A stretch of 52,942 nt of DNA, from NCBI GenBank assembly GCA_017852075.1, contig JAFMLQ010000010.1, positions 1 to 52,942 of the forward strand, given 5' to 3'. Under the pieces are notes generated by a model. It searched no databases and was not told where the DNA came from. It saw nothing but the letters and a program-made list of their open reading frames with translations. Each line of letters starts with the position of its first letter. Position 1 is the stretch's first letter. Positions 1 through 9,195 of the stretch are shown in pieces. The translations under genes and the position numbers were made by a program. This DNA is from Flavobacteriaceae bacterium. Lineage in GTDB: Bacteria > Bacteroidota > Bacteroidia > Flavobacteriales > Flavobacteriaceae.

Positions 1-560
1 AAGCACATACAACGCATCTAAATCATACGCTAATGCTGTTGGATCAAGGTCGATTTTTATTGAAATTGTCTTTTAAAAAATCAAGTCAACTACTATTGAA
101 TGTCATTTCTCGAATAAACAGAATCAGTTTTATTCTCAAGTCAAAAACAAAAAAATCCTGTTTAGTCTCTGATGATAGCACACTTATATATATACTGTTT
201 TTTAAGGAATCTGAAAATTTGTAAAGCTTTCTTTGAAAAATTTTTGGCACTGAAAAGGCAAACTGTTTTATATAACTATATAATACGTCACAATTCGTAA
301 AAAACAGACTGCTTATGCTGAAATATGCTTCAAAGGGAGTAGGTGCAAATATGTCATTTTGGGGCTTCATGAACAAATTTTCTTGTGTGTAGTTAAAACT
401 AAACAACCAATATCATGTAAACTTGGAAATATTTTTTTTTATTTCCAAAAAGATTATGTTAAAAGTTTTAACTTTTTTTTAAGAATTTTGGAGTTAGAAA
501 AATTGAAGAATATTTTTTTTTGACATTAATATGTATTTAACTAACTGAAAATAAATGTCT
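1..560. other. AT-rich stretch at left edge without a convincing gene
   Basis: I see no credible complete gene here. Two short open frames (33-224 plus, 86-406 minus) have low-complexity composition and no recognisable domain. On the minus strand an open frame of about 24 codons (positions 72 to 1, after a TAA) has protein-like composition but no ATG, and could be the tail of a broken gene running off the window. Two AT-rich inverted repeats lie at 423-448 (8-bp arms around a T-rich loop) and 461-477 (7-bp arms around TT), the second followed by a T tract; they could be weak terminators. Confidence 0.4.
423..448. repeat. Inverted repeat with T-rich loop
   Basis: Arms TTGGAAAT (423-430) and ATTTCCAA (441-448) are perfect complements around a 10-base A/T loop. 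About 12 bases further on, a second AT-only palindrome is followed by a run of T. The pair sits about 100 bp downstream of the leftward porin stop codon. They may form weak hairpins, but the arms are AT-rich and no transcript is assigned to them. Confidence 0.35.
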
Positions 561-565
561 TACAA

Positions 566-2743
566 TTATTCGAAAAAATTCCAAATCAGACCAAAACGGA
601 TGGAAAAATCTCGATAGGGGGTGTAAGGTGCAGCATAGTAATCATAAGGAGTGTCTATATTAATAAGATGTTCAATAGTTGAAGAAATATTTTCAAGCTT
701 AAAGAAGATTCTAGAGCTTTTGATTTTTGCATTAAAGAAAAAATCTACCCGAGGATATTCTCCAATTTTGACATTATTTTGGGTTACAAACTCTGCCAAT
801 AAAGGATTGTATTGGTCAGCATAATAATCTGTAAAGAACACAAAAGTGGCTCCTGATTGAAAAAACAGAGCCTTGTTAAAAAGGGATGAAGTCAACATTA
901 TGGTACTACGAACCAACCATTCTGGCACATTTAGCGCAATAGGTCCACTGAGTAATGCATCTGAATCTTCTTCCTGATTTACTTTTTGGTACTGTACATT
1001 ATTGACCCAGGAAAAATTTCCAAAATCAATTCTTTGGTCCAACCTTGCCTTGAAATAATCTATTTTTTTATTGATTTGAAGAACCTCTACTCTAAATTTT
1101 TCATTCAAATTTCTTAACGGTGTAGTATTATTTAAAAATGTAAAATTGTCTATCGATGTCCATTCTCCTTGTATTCTCCCCCATTTGGGATGTGAAATAA
1201 ATGCAGAACGGGTATTGAATTGTTGATTTTCCAAATGGGTGTTATCCCAATTGTATAATTTATAATCGCTCTCTACCAAATAAAAGTTGAAATTAAGAGG
1301 TTGCGAGCGATACTTATACGACCCACCTAGAGTAATACCTTTCACTAAATGACGTTTAACCTCCAAAGACAAAGCTTGAGTAGCGTAGTCTTTATTTAAT
1401 GACTGATACCCCATTGCACTTGTAGAAACCCCAAATAATTCTTTTTGCCAGCGTGCTTGAGCGGCTAATTGAGATGTTTTTATTTGGTTCGCTAATAGGC
1501 TGTCTTTTTCATATTCATTGGGTCCCAAAGTATAATCCCAATTGTGATGAAACAAATCCAATTTCAATTCACCTAATTCATTATCCTTATAATGGACAAA
1601 TAATTTGTTTTCCAAAGTATTGAATGAAGTACTGTCGCGAACATTAGAGACCTCGTAATTTTCAAAAAAATAGGCACTCGGGCGACTTTGATTGAAGTTG
1701 TAATTTTTATTTTCAAGACTGGCAGAATACCCAACTGCCATTTTGTAAGCTGTAGTATCTTTGGCCAAGGGAAACATCTGATAACGGTGTTCCATAAAGT
1801 ACCGCTTTCCTTCAAGGACATTGTCCGCTTGAATTTGTGTTCCCAAACGATTGCGATCTAAAAAGCCATCATAAAAAACAATTTGCTCATTTCCATTTTC
1901 ATCTAAAACAGGACTGCCAGAATCGTCTGCCTCGACATAGTTTGGAGCATTTTCAAAAAAATAAACCGAATCATTGGTCAACCCTCCATTTACCTCATTT
2001 TCTAAAGATTGTGTCGTTTGATGTACACGTAATCGGTATCTCTGATTGTAGGTTTGGTATTGTGTACTTAGCCGAAATTGTCTAGACCTACTCAGGGAGG
2101 AAAAGTATTTGCCCAAAGATCGAAAACCGCGAAAAGATACTGCAATATTGAATTTGGGAGAGGTGTTGATGGCCAGTGAAGTATCTAAAAACTGCCCTTG
2201 CTGAAAAGTCGATTTAAAAAATAATTCAGTATATGCAGAAGGCACTTCATAATAAGGGACGTCTTCCTTTTCAAAATATCCAAAGTGTTTGACTCGTGCT
2301 CCCATTTGAGGGGTAAAAGGTTGTTCGTGAAAGTCATAACCAAGCTTGTTAAATCCTTCACCCATATTAGGCAATGGCAAATATTCGAAGTAATCTTCTC
2401 TCAGAAAATTGAACTTATATTCCGCATCTAATGAAAGTGAAGTGTCCACCACCTTTTCCGTTCCATCCAAAAACATGATTTTATAATCCGATACAGTTAC
2501 TTCATTCATCGATTTTATGAACGGAATATAGCGTTGTTTTTTAGGAGGTTTCTTTTCTTCTTTCGCTAGTATATCTTCTTTTTGCGCGTCTGAAATCAGA
2601 AGCTCTTTCTTTTGTATAGTGTCACTTAATTTTATCCCGACTTCTTGGACTGAAGGGATGGTGTCCATTACAGGCAGCTCTTCTTGCTGACTCCAAAGCA
2701 TTTGCTTTACGAGTAAAAGGAGAACAAAAAGGGGGATGCGCAT
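566..2743 (-). CDS. Putative outer membrane porin (Porin_10 family)
   Basis: This 725-residue protein starts with a signal peptide (hydrophobic residues 3-18, then SQQE). A low-complexity periplasmic segment rich in K, E and D follows at about residues 20-75. The rest alternates polar and aromatic residues as in a transmembrane beta-barrel and ends in an aromatic-rich strand (FGLIWNFFE), with the terminal aromatic position typical of barrel assembly signals. Size and pattern fit the Bacteroidota 'putative porin' family (PF14121). It should sit in the outer membrane; the substrate is not predictable. It is divergent from rnhB across 83 bp, so the two promoters probably share that gap. Family assignment is by overall pattern recognition, not by a catalytic motif. 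Confidence 0.8.
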   Translation of the reverse strand: MRIPLFVLLLLVKQMLWSQQEELPVMDTIPSVQEVGIKLSDTIQKKELLISDAQKEDILAKEEKKPPKKQRYIPFIKSMNEVTVSDYKIMFLDGTEKVVDTSLSLDAEYKFNFLREDYFEYLPLPNMGEGFNKLGYDFHEQPFTPQMGARVKHFGYFEKEDVPYYEVPSAYTELFFKSTFQQGQFLDTSLAINTSPKFNIAVSFRGFRSLGKYFSSLSRSRQFRLSTQYQTYNQRYRLRVHQTTQSLENEVNGGLTNDSVYFFENAPNYVEADDSGSPVLDENGNEQIVFYDGFLDRNRLGTQIQADNVLEGKRYFMEHRYQMFPLAKDTTAYKMAVGYSASLENKNYNFNQSRPSAYFFENYEVSNVRDSTSFNTLENKLFVHYKDNELGELKLDLFHHNWDYTLGPNEYEKDSLLANQIKTSQLAAQARWQKELFGVSTSAMGYQSLNKDYATQALSLEVKRHLVKGITLGGSYKYRSQPLNFNFYLVESDYKLYNWDNTHLENQQFNTRSAFISHPKWGRIQGEWTSIDNFTFLNNTTPLRNLNEKFRVEVLQINKKIDYFKARLDQRIDFGNFSWVNNVQYQKVNQEEDSDALLSGPIALNVPEWLVRSTIMLTSSLFNKALFFQSGATFVFFTDYYADQYNPLLAEFVTQNNVKIGEYPRVDFFFNAKIKSSRIFFKLENISSTIEHLINIDTPYDYYAAPYTPYRDFSIRFGLIWNFFE

Positions 2744-2826
2744 GCCAAGAATGATTTGTTTGCGAAGTTATGATAAATGGATGTAAATTGTGATAGGGTA
2801 TAAAACATAAAATTTGATTCCTATTC

Positions 2827-3423
2827 ATGCTCAGTATACAATTGACAAATTTTATAGAGGCGGGTACAGACGAAGCGGGTCGAGGTTGTTTGGCAGGACC
2901 TGTAACTGCCGCTGCCGTTATTCTGCCTCAAGACCTCAATCTCCCTTTTTTAAATGACTCTAAAAAACTGACCGAAAAACAGCGGAACATCCTAAGACCT
3001 CAGATTGAAGATCAAGCTATTGCATTTTCGGTAGCCCATGTTTTTCAAGAAGAAATTGATCGCATTAATATTTTAAAGGCTTCCATAAAGGCGATGCATC
3101 TCGCTCTTGAACAGCTTCAAAAATCCCCTGAATACATTGTGGTAGACGGAAATAAATTCTTTTCTTTTAATGAAATTCCTCACCAGTGTATTGTCAAAGG
3201 AGATGGTAAATTTCAAAATATTGCGGCGGCTTCTGTTTTAGCAAAAACCTATCGTGATGATTATATGAAAAAAATCAATGCCGATTTCCCAGTCTATGGT
3301 TGGAATCAAAACAAAGGATACCCAACCCAGTCACACCGAGCCGCCATTCAAAAATACGGCAGTACCCCACACCACAGAAAGTCCTTTCAATTACTGCCCC
3401 GTCAACTCGAAATAGATTTTTGA
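2827..3423 (+). CDS. rnhB: Ribonuclease HII
   Basis: RNase HII cleaves the RNA strand of RNA-DNA hybrids and nicks at single ribonucleotides embedded in DNA. The signature [14 protein letters not shown] lies at residues 13-26 and supplies the first acidic metal ligands (D15, E16). The VVDGNKFF segment and the later [16 protein letters not shown] helix carry the other conserved residues. The 198-residue length is normal for the bacterial enzyme and the ATG start places the motif at the expected distance from the N-terminus. It is followed after 86 bp by a large lipoprotein gene in the same direction, an arrangement I associate with Flavobacteriia. Confidence 0.97.
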   Translation: MLSIQLTNFIEAGTDEAGRGCLAGPVTAAAVILPQDLNLPFLNDSKKLTEKQRNILRPQIEDQAIAFSVAHVFQEEIDRINILKASIKAMHLALEQLQKSPEYIVVDGNKFFSFNEIPHQCIVKGDGKFQNIAAASVLAKTYRDDYMKKINADFPVYGWNQNKGYPTQSHRAAIQKYGSTPHHRKSFQLLPRQLEIDF

Positions 3424-3509
3424 TTCCTAAAATCGTTCATGAGTCGGTTAATAACATTTCAAGATTTTAAAAAAACGACCTTTAGAGTTTTTTAATTTTG
3501 ATACAAATT

Positions 3510-5978
3510 ATGCGATATCCCTATTTACTATTAAGTTATCTGATTTTTTTCGGCTGTAACGTTGAAAAAAAAGAACATGTTAGCTTGCTGGACTGTGTTC
3601 CACAAAACACACTTGTTACGCTTCAACTTAATGATCAAAATATGCTGAGAAGTGCGCTGAACAATTTGCCTTTTATAGAACACATATTTCAGTTGAATGA
3701 TGATTTTTACACTAAAATTAAATCCGTTCTACCCGAGTCTTTTGCTCCTAATGCTCTACTTTGTATTACACCTGAAGGAAAAGCAGCCCTTGCAGCCTCT
3801 TTTATTTACAAAACTTCTCCAACAGATAGCCTATCCCTACCTAACAACAATGCCAAGGAATCCTTTACCTACAATTCCATCTCCATACAAGTTGAAGAAA
3901 AAGAAAATCTAAAAATCTTTAAGGCGCAAATCGAAGATATTCATTTGGTAAGCAGCTCAAAACTGGCTCTCGAAAATAGCATCCGCAACATTCAAGACCA
4001 AAAAAAGGGAATCCAAGATGACCGGTTCTTTAAGCTTGCTGAGGTGAGTGACAGTAATGCTCCTTCAAATCTTTATCTACATCATGATGTCAAAGCATTG
4101 GTAAACGAATTTTTTCCAGAAACCGAGCTTTTCCCTTTTATGGGAAGCACCTGGTTTTCGTTTGATTTCAATACCAAAAAAGACCCTTTTACCCTAGATG
4201 GGATAAGTTTTATCAACGATTCGATTCCAGACAAACTCACTTTTTTAAATGGCTTAGAGCCCCAAACAATCAAAAGTCCAGCTTTTGTCCCCCAAAGTTT
4301 TGACAGCTATCTTGCCCTAGCAGTTAGTGATTATAAATCTTTAGAAGATAACTTCAAGAAATACAGTCGCTACAAAAACATTCCTTTAGTAGAAATTGAT
4401 TTTGATCTCTTGAGTGGTGTGGATGAAATCACTTGGTTGAGCACAAAATCCAACAAAGCATTGTATTTCCATCTGAATAATGTTGAAACAATTCCTTCGG
4501 TTTTGTTTTCTGACCAAACCTCAGAAGATTCCTATAGAGACATCTCTATTTCGCAAGTACGCTTTCCCAAAGACCTCCTCTATTTTTTAGGAGCCTTTGG
4601 AGCACCTTTGGATCCCAACTACGTAGCCCAGGTAGATGATTTTTTAATTTACACCACAGACAAGGCCTTTTTAAAGCAACTCATCGGAGCATACTTAGAC
4701 GGGAACACACTAGCCAAAAATTTCAACTACAAAAGTCTTCAAGAGGATTTGGCAGATCGCAGTACCTTTCTTTGGCTAGGTAATACAGCCAATCTTAAAA
4801 ATCAATGGAAAGAAAACATGCCCGAAAAAGAATCCGCTTGGGATTCTATAAAACTAGAGCAGTATCCTCTATTGGTACTTCAAGGGATTGCTGAATCGAG
4901 CTTTATTCAAAGTAGGTTTACCGCTCAGCGGGACAATCCAAAACAACAAAAAAACAGTGTAGTCAGTCAATACAGCTTTACACTAGACGCTCCTCTTGCG
5001 CGAGCTCCCCAATGGATTAAAAACCACCGAAATAAAACGTTAGACGTAGTTGTTCAAGACACAAACCACATGTTGTACTTATTCTCCAATACAGGCACAC
5101 TCTTTTGGAAAAAACAACTTTCTGGACCTATTGTAGGAAAAATCGAACAAGTAGATTTATACAAAAATAGACGTTTACAGATGGCGTTTAGAACACCCGA
5201 TCGTTTTATGATTTTAGACCGAAATGGGAAGGTAGTGCCTCCCTTCGACAAAAAAATAGCTTCAGAGACACCACATCATCTGTCCGTTTTTGATTATGAC
5301 CTCAACCGCAATTATCGTTTTCTTCTTAGTCATGGAAAAAAAGTAGAAATGTATGACAATAATGGAAGGCGTGTTTCGGGATTCAAACTGAATACTCTAA
5401 AACAGCCTCTACAAAACCCTCCCACACACGTTCGTTTTGGAAACAAAGATTATATCGTTTTGCAAGATATTGATGGACAAGTGCGCATTTTAAATCGGCA
5501 AGGAAAAGACCGAATTCAACTGAAAGCAAATGCGAACACTTCCTCTAATCGTATTTTTGAGCATCGGAATACTTTCGCTACGACAACCCAAGAAGGAGCT
5601 CTTTTACAAATTGATACCAAGGGGAACTTAACACAGAGTCCTTTAGGGCTTAGGCCAGGACATCAAATAGATATGACTAGCAAATCCTTAGTCACCCTTT
5701 CAGAAAATAAATTAGTGATCAAGGGTATCCCCGTTGTCCTTCCTTTTGGAACTTATACTCCTCCCAAAATTCATTATATCAACAATGTCATTTACGTGAC
5801 TCTTACCGATTTGGACTCCCAAAAAGTATATGCGTTTTACAGCAACGGTAGCGCAGTTGGCGGTTTTCCAGTATATGGTAGTTCTGAATGTGATTTGTCT
5901 AATGCCGACAACGACAAAGCGATAGAAATGGTGGTGCAATCGGAAGCTGAAGGGCTGTTGATTTATCAAATTAATTAA
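3510..5978 (+). CDS. Large lipoprotein with C-terminal beta-propeller-like repeats
   Basis: An upstream in-frame TTG at 3498 exists, but ATG at 3510 gives a cleaner lipoprotein signal: MRYPYLLLSYLIFFGC, with the lipid-attachment Cys at residue 16. The protein has about 822 residues. The N-terminal half (to about 480) resembles DUF3352-type proteins, with long alternating segments and a 'FVPQSFDSYLAL' stretch. From about residue 500 it shows repeated short blocks of the type 'LFSNTGTLFWKK', 'ILDRNGKVVPPF', 'MYDNNGRRVSGF' and 'ILNRQGKDRIQL', which are PQQ/WD-like beta-propeller blades. It would be anchored to a membrane on the periplasmic or outer side. The biochemical function is unknown. Confidence 0.75.
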   Translation: MRYPYLLLSYLIFFGCNVEKKEHVSLLDCVPQNTLVTLQLNDQNMLRSALNNLPFIEHIFQLNDDFYTKIKSVLPESFAPNALLCITPEGKAALAASFIYKTSPTDSLSLPNNNAKESFTYNSISIQVEEKENLKIFKAQIEDIHLVSSSKLALENSIRNIQDQKKGIQDDRFFKLAEVSDSNAPSNLYLHHDVKALVNEFFPETELFPFMGSTWFSFDFNTKKDPFTLDGISFINDSIPDKLTFLNGLEPQTIKSPAFVPQSFDSYLALAVSDYKSLEDNFKKYSRYKNIPLVEIDFDLLSGVDEITWLSTKSNKALYFHLNNVETIPSVLFSDQTSEDSYRDISISQVRFPKDLLYFLGAFGAPLDPNYVAQVDDFLIYTTDKAFLKQLIGAYLDGNTLAKNFNYKSLQEDLADRSTFLWLGNTANLKNQWKENMPEKESAWDSIKLEQYPLLVLQGIAESSFIQSRFTAQRDNPKQQKNSVVSQYSFTLDAPLARAPQWIKNHRNKTLDVVVQDTNHMLYLFSNTGTLFWKKQLSGPIVGKIEQVDLYKNRRLQMAFRTPDRFMILDRNGKVVPPFDKKIASETPHHLSVFDYDLNRNYRFLLSHGKKVEMYDNNGRRVSGFKLNTLKQPLQNPPTHVRFGNKDYIVLQDIDGQVRILNRQGKDRIQLKANANTSSNRIFEHRNTFATTTQEGALLQIDTKGNLTQSPLGLRPGHQIDMTSKSLVTLSENKLVIKGIPVVLPFGTYTPPKIHYINNVIYVTLTDLDSQKVYAFYSNGSAVGGFPVYGSSECDLSNADNDKAIEMVVQSEAEGLLIYQIN

Positions 5979-6691
5979 AGTACTCCCTCGTTCAATTCTG
6001 CCTCAAAGAGTTGGGCAAAATGTACTTTTAATTTGTCTTTAACTTCCTTAAAAGGGACTGCTCGATTCAATTCTTTTGCTAAAGAGGTAACCGCTTTTCC
6101 TTGAATACCACACGGAATAATATGATCAAAATAACTCAAATCGGTAGTTACGTTTAATGCAAAACCATGCATGGTCACCCAGCGACTAGCTTTGACACCC
6201 ATGGCGCATATTTTTCGTGCAAAAGGAGTCCCTACGTCCAGCCAAACTCCTGTTTCTCCTACACTTCGCTCGCCCTTTAACCCGTAATCTTTTAAGGTCA
6301 TAATAATTGCTTCCTCTAAAAAACGAAGGTACTTGTGGATGTCTGTAAAAAAATTATCTAAATCCAAAATAGGATACCCTACAATTTGTCCAGGACCATG
6401 GTAGGTTATATCCCCTCCTCGATTGGTGGAGTGGTATTCTATACCTTTTTCTTTTAATTGGTTTTCATCTAAAAGCAAATGTTCACTTTTCCCGCTTTTC
6501 CCAAGTGTAATGACGGGCGTATGCTCTACCCACAACAAATAATTTTGGGTAGGGGTTTGTTCTTTCTGGTTTCTGTTCGCTCTTTTAATCGCAATGGTTT
6601 GATTGAACAATTCTTCTTGAAGTGTCAATGCTTCTTGATAGGATTTCAAACCAAGTTCAATAAGCTGGATGGTTTTGTTTTTTTGGGTCAT
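5975..6691 (-). CDS. lipB: Octanoyl-[acyl carrier protein]:protein octanoyltransferase LipB
   Basis: LipB moves octanoate from acyl carrier protein to lipoyl domains of 2-oxoacid dehydrogenases and the glycine cleavage H protein, the first step of de novo lipoate synthesis in the cytosol. The family block 'STNRGGDITYHGPGQIVGYPILDL' is present (shown in part), followed by 'GVWL', 'KICAMGVKASRWVTMHG' with the catalytic Lys, and 'HIIPCGIQGKAVTSL' with the catalytic Cys. Length (238 residues) is normal. The stop codon overlaps by 4 bases the end of the convergent lipoprotein gene. The YqaE-like gene ends 6 bp upstream, so the two are probably co-transcribed. Confidence 0.96.
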   Translation of the reverse strand: MTQKNKTIQLIELGLKSYQEALTLQEELFNQTIAIKRANRNQKEQTPTQNYLLWVEHTPVITLGKSGKSEHLLLDENQLKEKGIEYHSTNRGGDITYHGPGQIVGYPILDLDNFFTDIHKYLRFLEEAIIMTLKDYGLKGERSVGETGVWLDVGTPFARKICAMGVKASRWVTMHGFALNVTTDLSYFDHIIPCGIQGKAVTSLAKELNRAVPFKEVKDKLKVHFAQLFEAELNEGVL

Positions 6692-6697
6692 CTATTA

Positions 6698-6871
6698 TCA
6701 GCTATTTATGCTCCATCGTCCAGGATTGTTAAGAATGACCAAAGCGGCTATCACTCCAGGAACCCAACCGCATAGTGTTAAAATAAAAACAATCAATACC
6801 GAACCACACCCTTGGTCAATTACCGCAAGGGGAGGAAACAAAATAGAAAGTAAAACGCGAAAAAAACTCAT
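6698..6871 (-). CDS. YqaE/Pmp3 family small membrane protein
   Basis: A 57-residue gene below common length cut-offs. Translation begins MSFFRVLLSILFPPLAVIDQ and continues with a second hydrophobic segment, LIVFILTLCGWVPGVIAALV. The 'FPPLAV' turn in helix 1 and 'GW.PGVI.AL' in helix 2 are the signature of the Pmp3/YqaE (UPF0057) family of two-helix plasma membrane proteins, linked in yeast and plants to membrane potential and salt tolerance. The ATG at 6871 is the only sensible start. It lies directly upstream of lipB with 6 bp between the genes and is divergent from lysS over 82 bp. Confidence 0.9.
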   Translation of the reverse strand: MSFFRVLLSILFPPLAVIDQGCGSVLIVFILTLCGWVPGVIAALVILNNPGRWSINS

Positions 6872-6953
6872 CTAATTAATTGTGGTATAAAGATATAAAA
6901 TTTGAGTCCTTAGATTTTTATAGTCTCCTTATCTTTACGTCAAATTTAACGTT

Positions 6954-8648
6954 ATGTCAAAGCTTTCCGAACAGGAACTCATACGCAGAGAAAAATTAGA
7001 AGAGCTCCGAAAAATAGGAATCAATCCTTATCCCGCTGCACAATTTCAAGTAAACTTTATGGCGCAAGATCTTCCAAAACAGTACGAAGAGGGGAAAAAG
7101 GTTGTTCTAGCTGGACGTTTGATGTCACGTAGAATACAAGGAAGCGCTAGTTTTGCCGAACTTCTAGACAGCACAGGACGTATCCAACTTTATTTTAACC
7201 GTGATGAAATTTGTCATGGTGAAGACAAATCTCAGTATAATGAGGTCTATAAAAAATTATTGGACATCGGAGACATCATCGGATTGGAAGGAACCCTTTT
7301 TACCACACAAGTAGGTCAACAAACAGTAAAGGTTTCCAACTTCACCTTACTCAATAAATCTCTTCGTCCTCTGCCCCTTCCCAAAACGGATGCTGAAGGT
7401 AATCTGTACGATGCTTTTAACGACCCCGAGTTACGCTACCGCCAACGCTATGTTGATTTGATTGTTAATCCTCAAGTTAAAAACACCTTCCTGCAGCGGT
7501 CAAAAATTACAACCACTATTCGAGACTTTTTATCAGAAAAAGGCTATTTAGAAGTAGAAACCCCTATTCTTCAGCCCATACCGGGGGGTGCTGCAGCCCG
7601 CCCATTTGTGACACACCACAATGCGCTCAACACAAAATTGTATTTGCGTATCGCCAATGAGCTTTATTTGAAAAGACTCATTGTAGGAGGTTTTGAAGGA
7701 GTATTTGAATTTGCAAAAGACTTCCGCAATGAAGGAATGGACAGAACGCATAATCCTGAATTTACCGTAATGGAATTGTATGTGGCTTACAAAGATTACT
7801 TCTGGATGATGGAAACCACCGAAACCCTTTTGGAACGTATTGCTCAAGAAGTACACCAGCATACTGAGGTTCAGGTAGGAACTCATAAAATAAATTTTAA
7901 AGCACCCTATCCTCGTGTTCCCATCTTGGAAGCCATCAAAACCCATACGGGTGTGGATATTTCTCAAATGAACGAAGAAGAACTCCGAAAAACCGCAACA
8001 GAACTTGGCATTGAAGTAAACGAAACCATGGGGGAAGGAAAATTGATCGATGAAATTTTTGGTGAAAAATGTGAACACCATTACATCCAACCCACTTTTA
8101 TCACAGACTATCCCAAGTCCATGAGTCCACTTACAAAAGAACACAGAACTCATAAAAATCTAACCGAGCGCTTTGAGTTGATGGTCAATGGTAAAGAACT
8201 TGCCAATGCCTATTCAGAGTTAAATGACCCAATAGACCAGAGAGAACGTTTTGAATCCCAACTCGCACTGAGTGAAAAAGGAGACGACGAAGCCATGTTT
8301 ATCGATCAGGATTTTCTTCGTGCGCTAGAATATGGAATGCCACCTACCTCAGGGATTGGAATCGGAATTGATCGATTAGTGATGCTGATGACCAACAACA
8401 GTTCTATACAAGAAGTCTTGTTTTTCCCACAAATGAAGCCCGAGCAAAAGACCATAGAGCTCTCCGAAGAGGAAAAAATCATTTTACAACATATCAAAGA
8501 AACATCTCCTGCTGAATTGATAACTATCAAAGAAAAGTCGGAACTGAGTAACAAAAAATGGGATAAAGCCATCAAAGGACTTGGCCAGAAAAAAATAGTT
8601 CAAGTCATCAAAAATGAGGAGGGCTTATTCATAGAAGTGTTAAAATAA
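6954..8648 (+). CDS. lysS: Lysyl-tRNA synthetase (class II)
   Basis: Charges tRNA-Lys with lysine in the cytosol. The N-terminal OB-fold anticodon-binding domain (about residues 55-150) contains 'VVLAGRLMSRRIQGSASFAEL'. The catalytic core shows motif 2 'FRNEGMDRTHNPEFT' and motif 3 'GIGIGIDRLVMLM'. The 564-residue protein is longer than the roughly 500 residues of the E. coli enzyme; after the core there is a tail of about 60 residues, charged and helical, as in other Bacteroidota LysS. The ATG start with MSKLSEQELIRREKLEELR fits the family N-terminus exactly. Confidence 0.98.
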   Translation: MSKLSEQELIRREKLEELRKIGINPYPAAQFQVNFMAQDLPKQYEEGKKVVLAGRLMSRRIQGSASFAELLDSTGRIQLYFNRDEICHGEDKSQYNEVYKKLLDIGDIIGLEGTLFTTQVGQQTVKVSNFTLLNKSLRPLPLPKTDAEGNLYDAFNDPELRYRQRYVDLIVNPQVKNTFLQRSKITTTIRDFLSEKGYLEVETPILQPIPGGAAARPFVTHHNALNTKLYLRIANELYLKRLIVGGFEGVFEFAKDFRNEGMDRTHNPEFTVMELYVAYKDYFWMMETTETLLERIAQEVHQHTEVQVGTHKINFKAPYPRVPILEAIKTHTGVDISQMNEEELRKTATELGIEVNETMGEGKLIDEIFGEKCEHHYIQPTFITDYPKSMSPLTKEHRTHKNLTERFELMVNGKELANAYSELNDPIDQRERFESQLALSEKGDDEAMFIDQDFLRALEYGMPPTSGIGIGIDRLVMLMTNNSSIQEVLFFPQMKPEQKTIELSEEEKIILQHIKETSPAELITIKEKSELSNKKWDKAIKGLGQKKIVQVIKNEEGLFIEVLK

Positions 8649-8710
8649 TCCCAAGAGATTAAACCTAAATCATTTTGATATATCCAAAGGGAAATTAAAT
8701 ACAATATATT

Positions 8711-9145
8711 ATGAAAACAACTTATTTCCTTTTTGCCCTAGCCTTTCCCCTTATGGTATTGGCTCAAGCCCCAGAATCCAAAAAAGCGTTGACTAAAGAA
8801 CAACGTTTGGAATTACACACAAAAAAAATGCAATTGGCATTGGAACTCTCAGAGGATCAAACAGCTTCGGTTCGAGCTGTCCTAGAAAAATACCAATCTG
8901 AACGGCCTAAAAGAGAAAAGACCAACCCACTTTCTTCCGATGAACGCTATGAAATGATGATGAAACAAATGGATACTAAGCTCGCCATACAAAAAGAAAT
9001 GAAATCAATTCTGAATGAAGTGCAGTACTCCAACTGGAAGGAAAACATGTCTAGAAACCAAAGGGAAATTCGTTCGCACCAAAAGCCTAAAAAAATGCAT
9101 CGAAACGAAGGAAGAAGCCCTTCGACAAATAGAAAAAGAAACTAA
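8711..9145 (+). CDS. Small periplasmic Spy/CpxP-like protein
   Basis: A 144-residue protein with a clear signal peptide (MKTTYFLFALAFPLMVLAQA, cleavage after LAQA). The mature part is highly charged and helical, with 'LTKEQRLELHTKKMQLALELSEDQTASV' and a second helix ending 'LNEVQYSNWKENM', the layout of LTxxQ-containing periplasmic chaperone-like proteins related to Spy/CpxP. The C-terminal 25 residues are very basic. It is followed 5 bp later by a strong terminator and starts 62 bp after lysS, so it may be read through from lysS or have its own promoter. The function is inferred only from shape. Confidence 0.6.
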   Translation: MKTTYFLFALAFPLMVLAQAPESKKALTKEQRLELHTKKMQLALELSEDQTASVRAVLEKYQSERPKREKTNPLSSDERYEMMMKQMDTKLAIQKEMKSILNEVQYSNWKENMSRNQREIRSHQKPKKMHRNEGRSPSTNRKRN

Positions 9146-9150
9146 AAGTT

Positions 9151-9180
9151 AAAAAGCGGGAATTAATTCCCGCTTTTTTT
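9151..9180 (+). terminator. Rho-independent terminator after 9145
   Basis: A perfect palindrome AGCGGGAATTAATTCCCGCT followed by a run of seven T forms a GC-capped hairpin. The A-rich 5' side means it could also terminate the leftward ompA transcript, whose stop is at 9196, so it is probably bidirectional. Confidence 0.9.
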
Positions 9181-9195
9181 ACAGTGGACTATAAA

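Noticed and set aside
86-406. Leftward 106-codon open frame at the left edge
   Set aside because: Phe/Ser/Ile-rich translation of AT-rich DNA, no domain and no plausible partner. Not supported as a gene.
1573-1821. Open frames of 82 codons on both strands within the porin gene
   Set aside because: Shadows of the porin reading frame with no start signal or similarity of their own.
6902-6937. Promoter for lysS (TTTG ... TATCTTTA)
   Set aside because: The boxes are 25 bases apart, longer than the usual 19-21, and the -7 box lacks the final G.
7548-8153. Leftward 201-codon open frame
   Set aside because: It lies wholly inside lysS on the opposite strand and has no family resemblance; low density of stops follows from lysS codon use.
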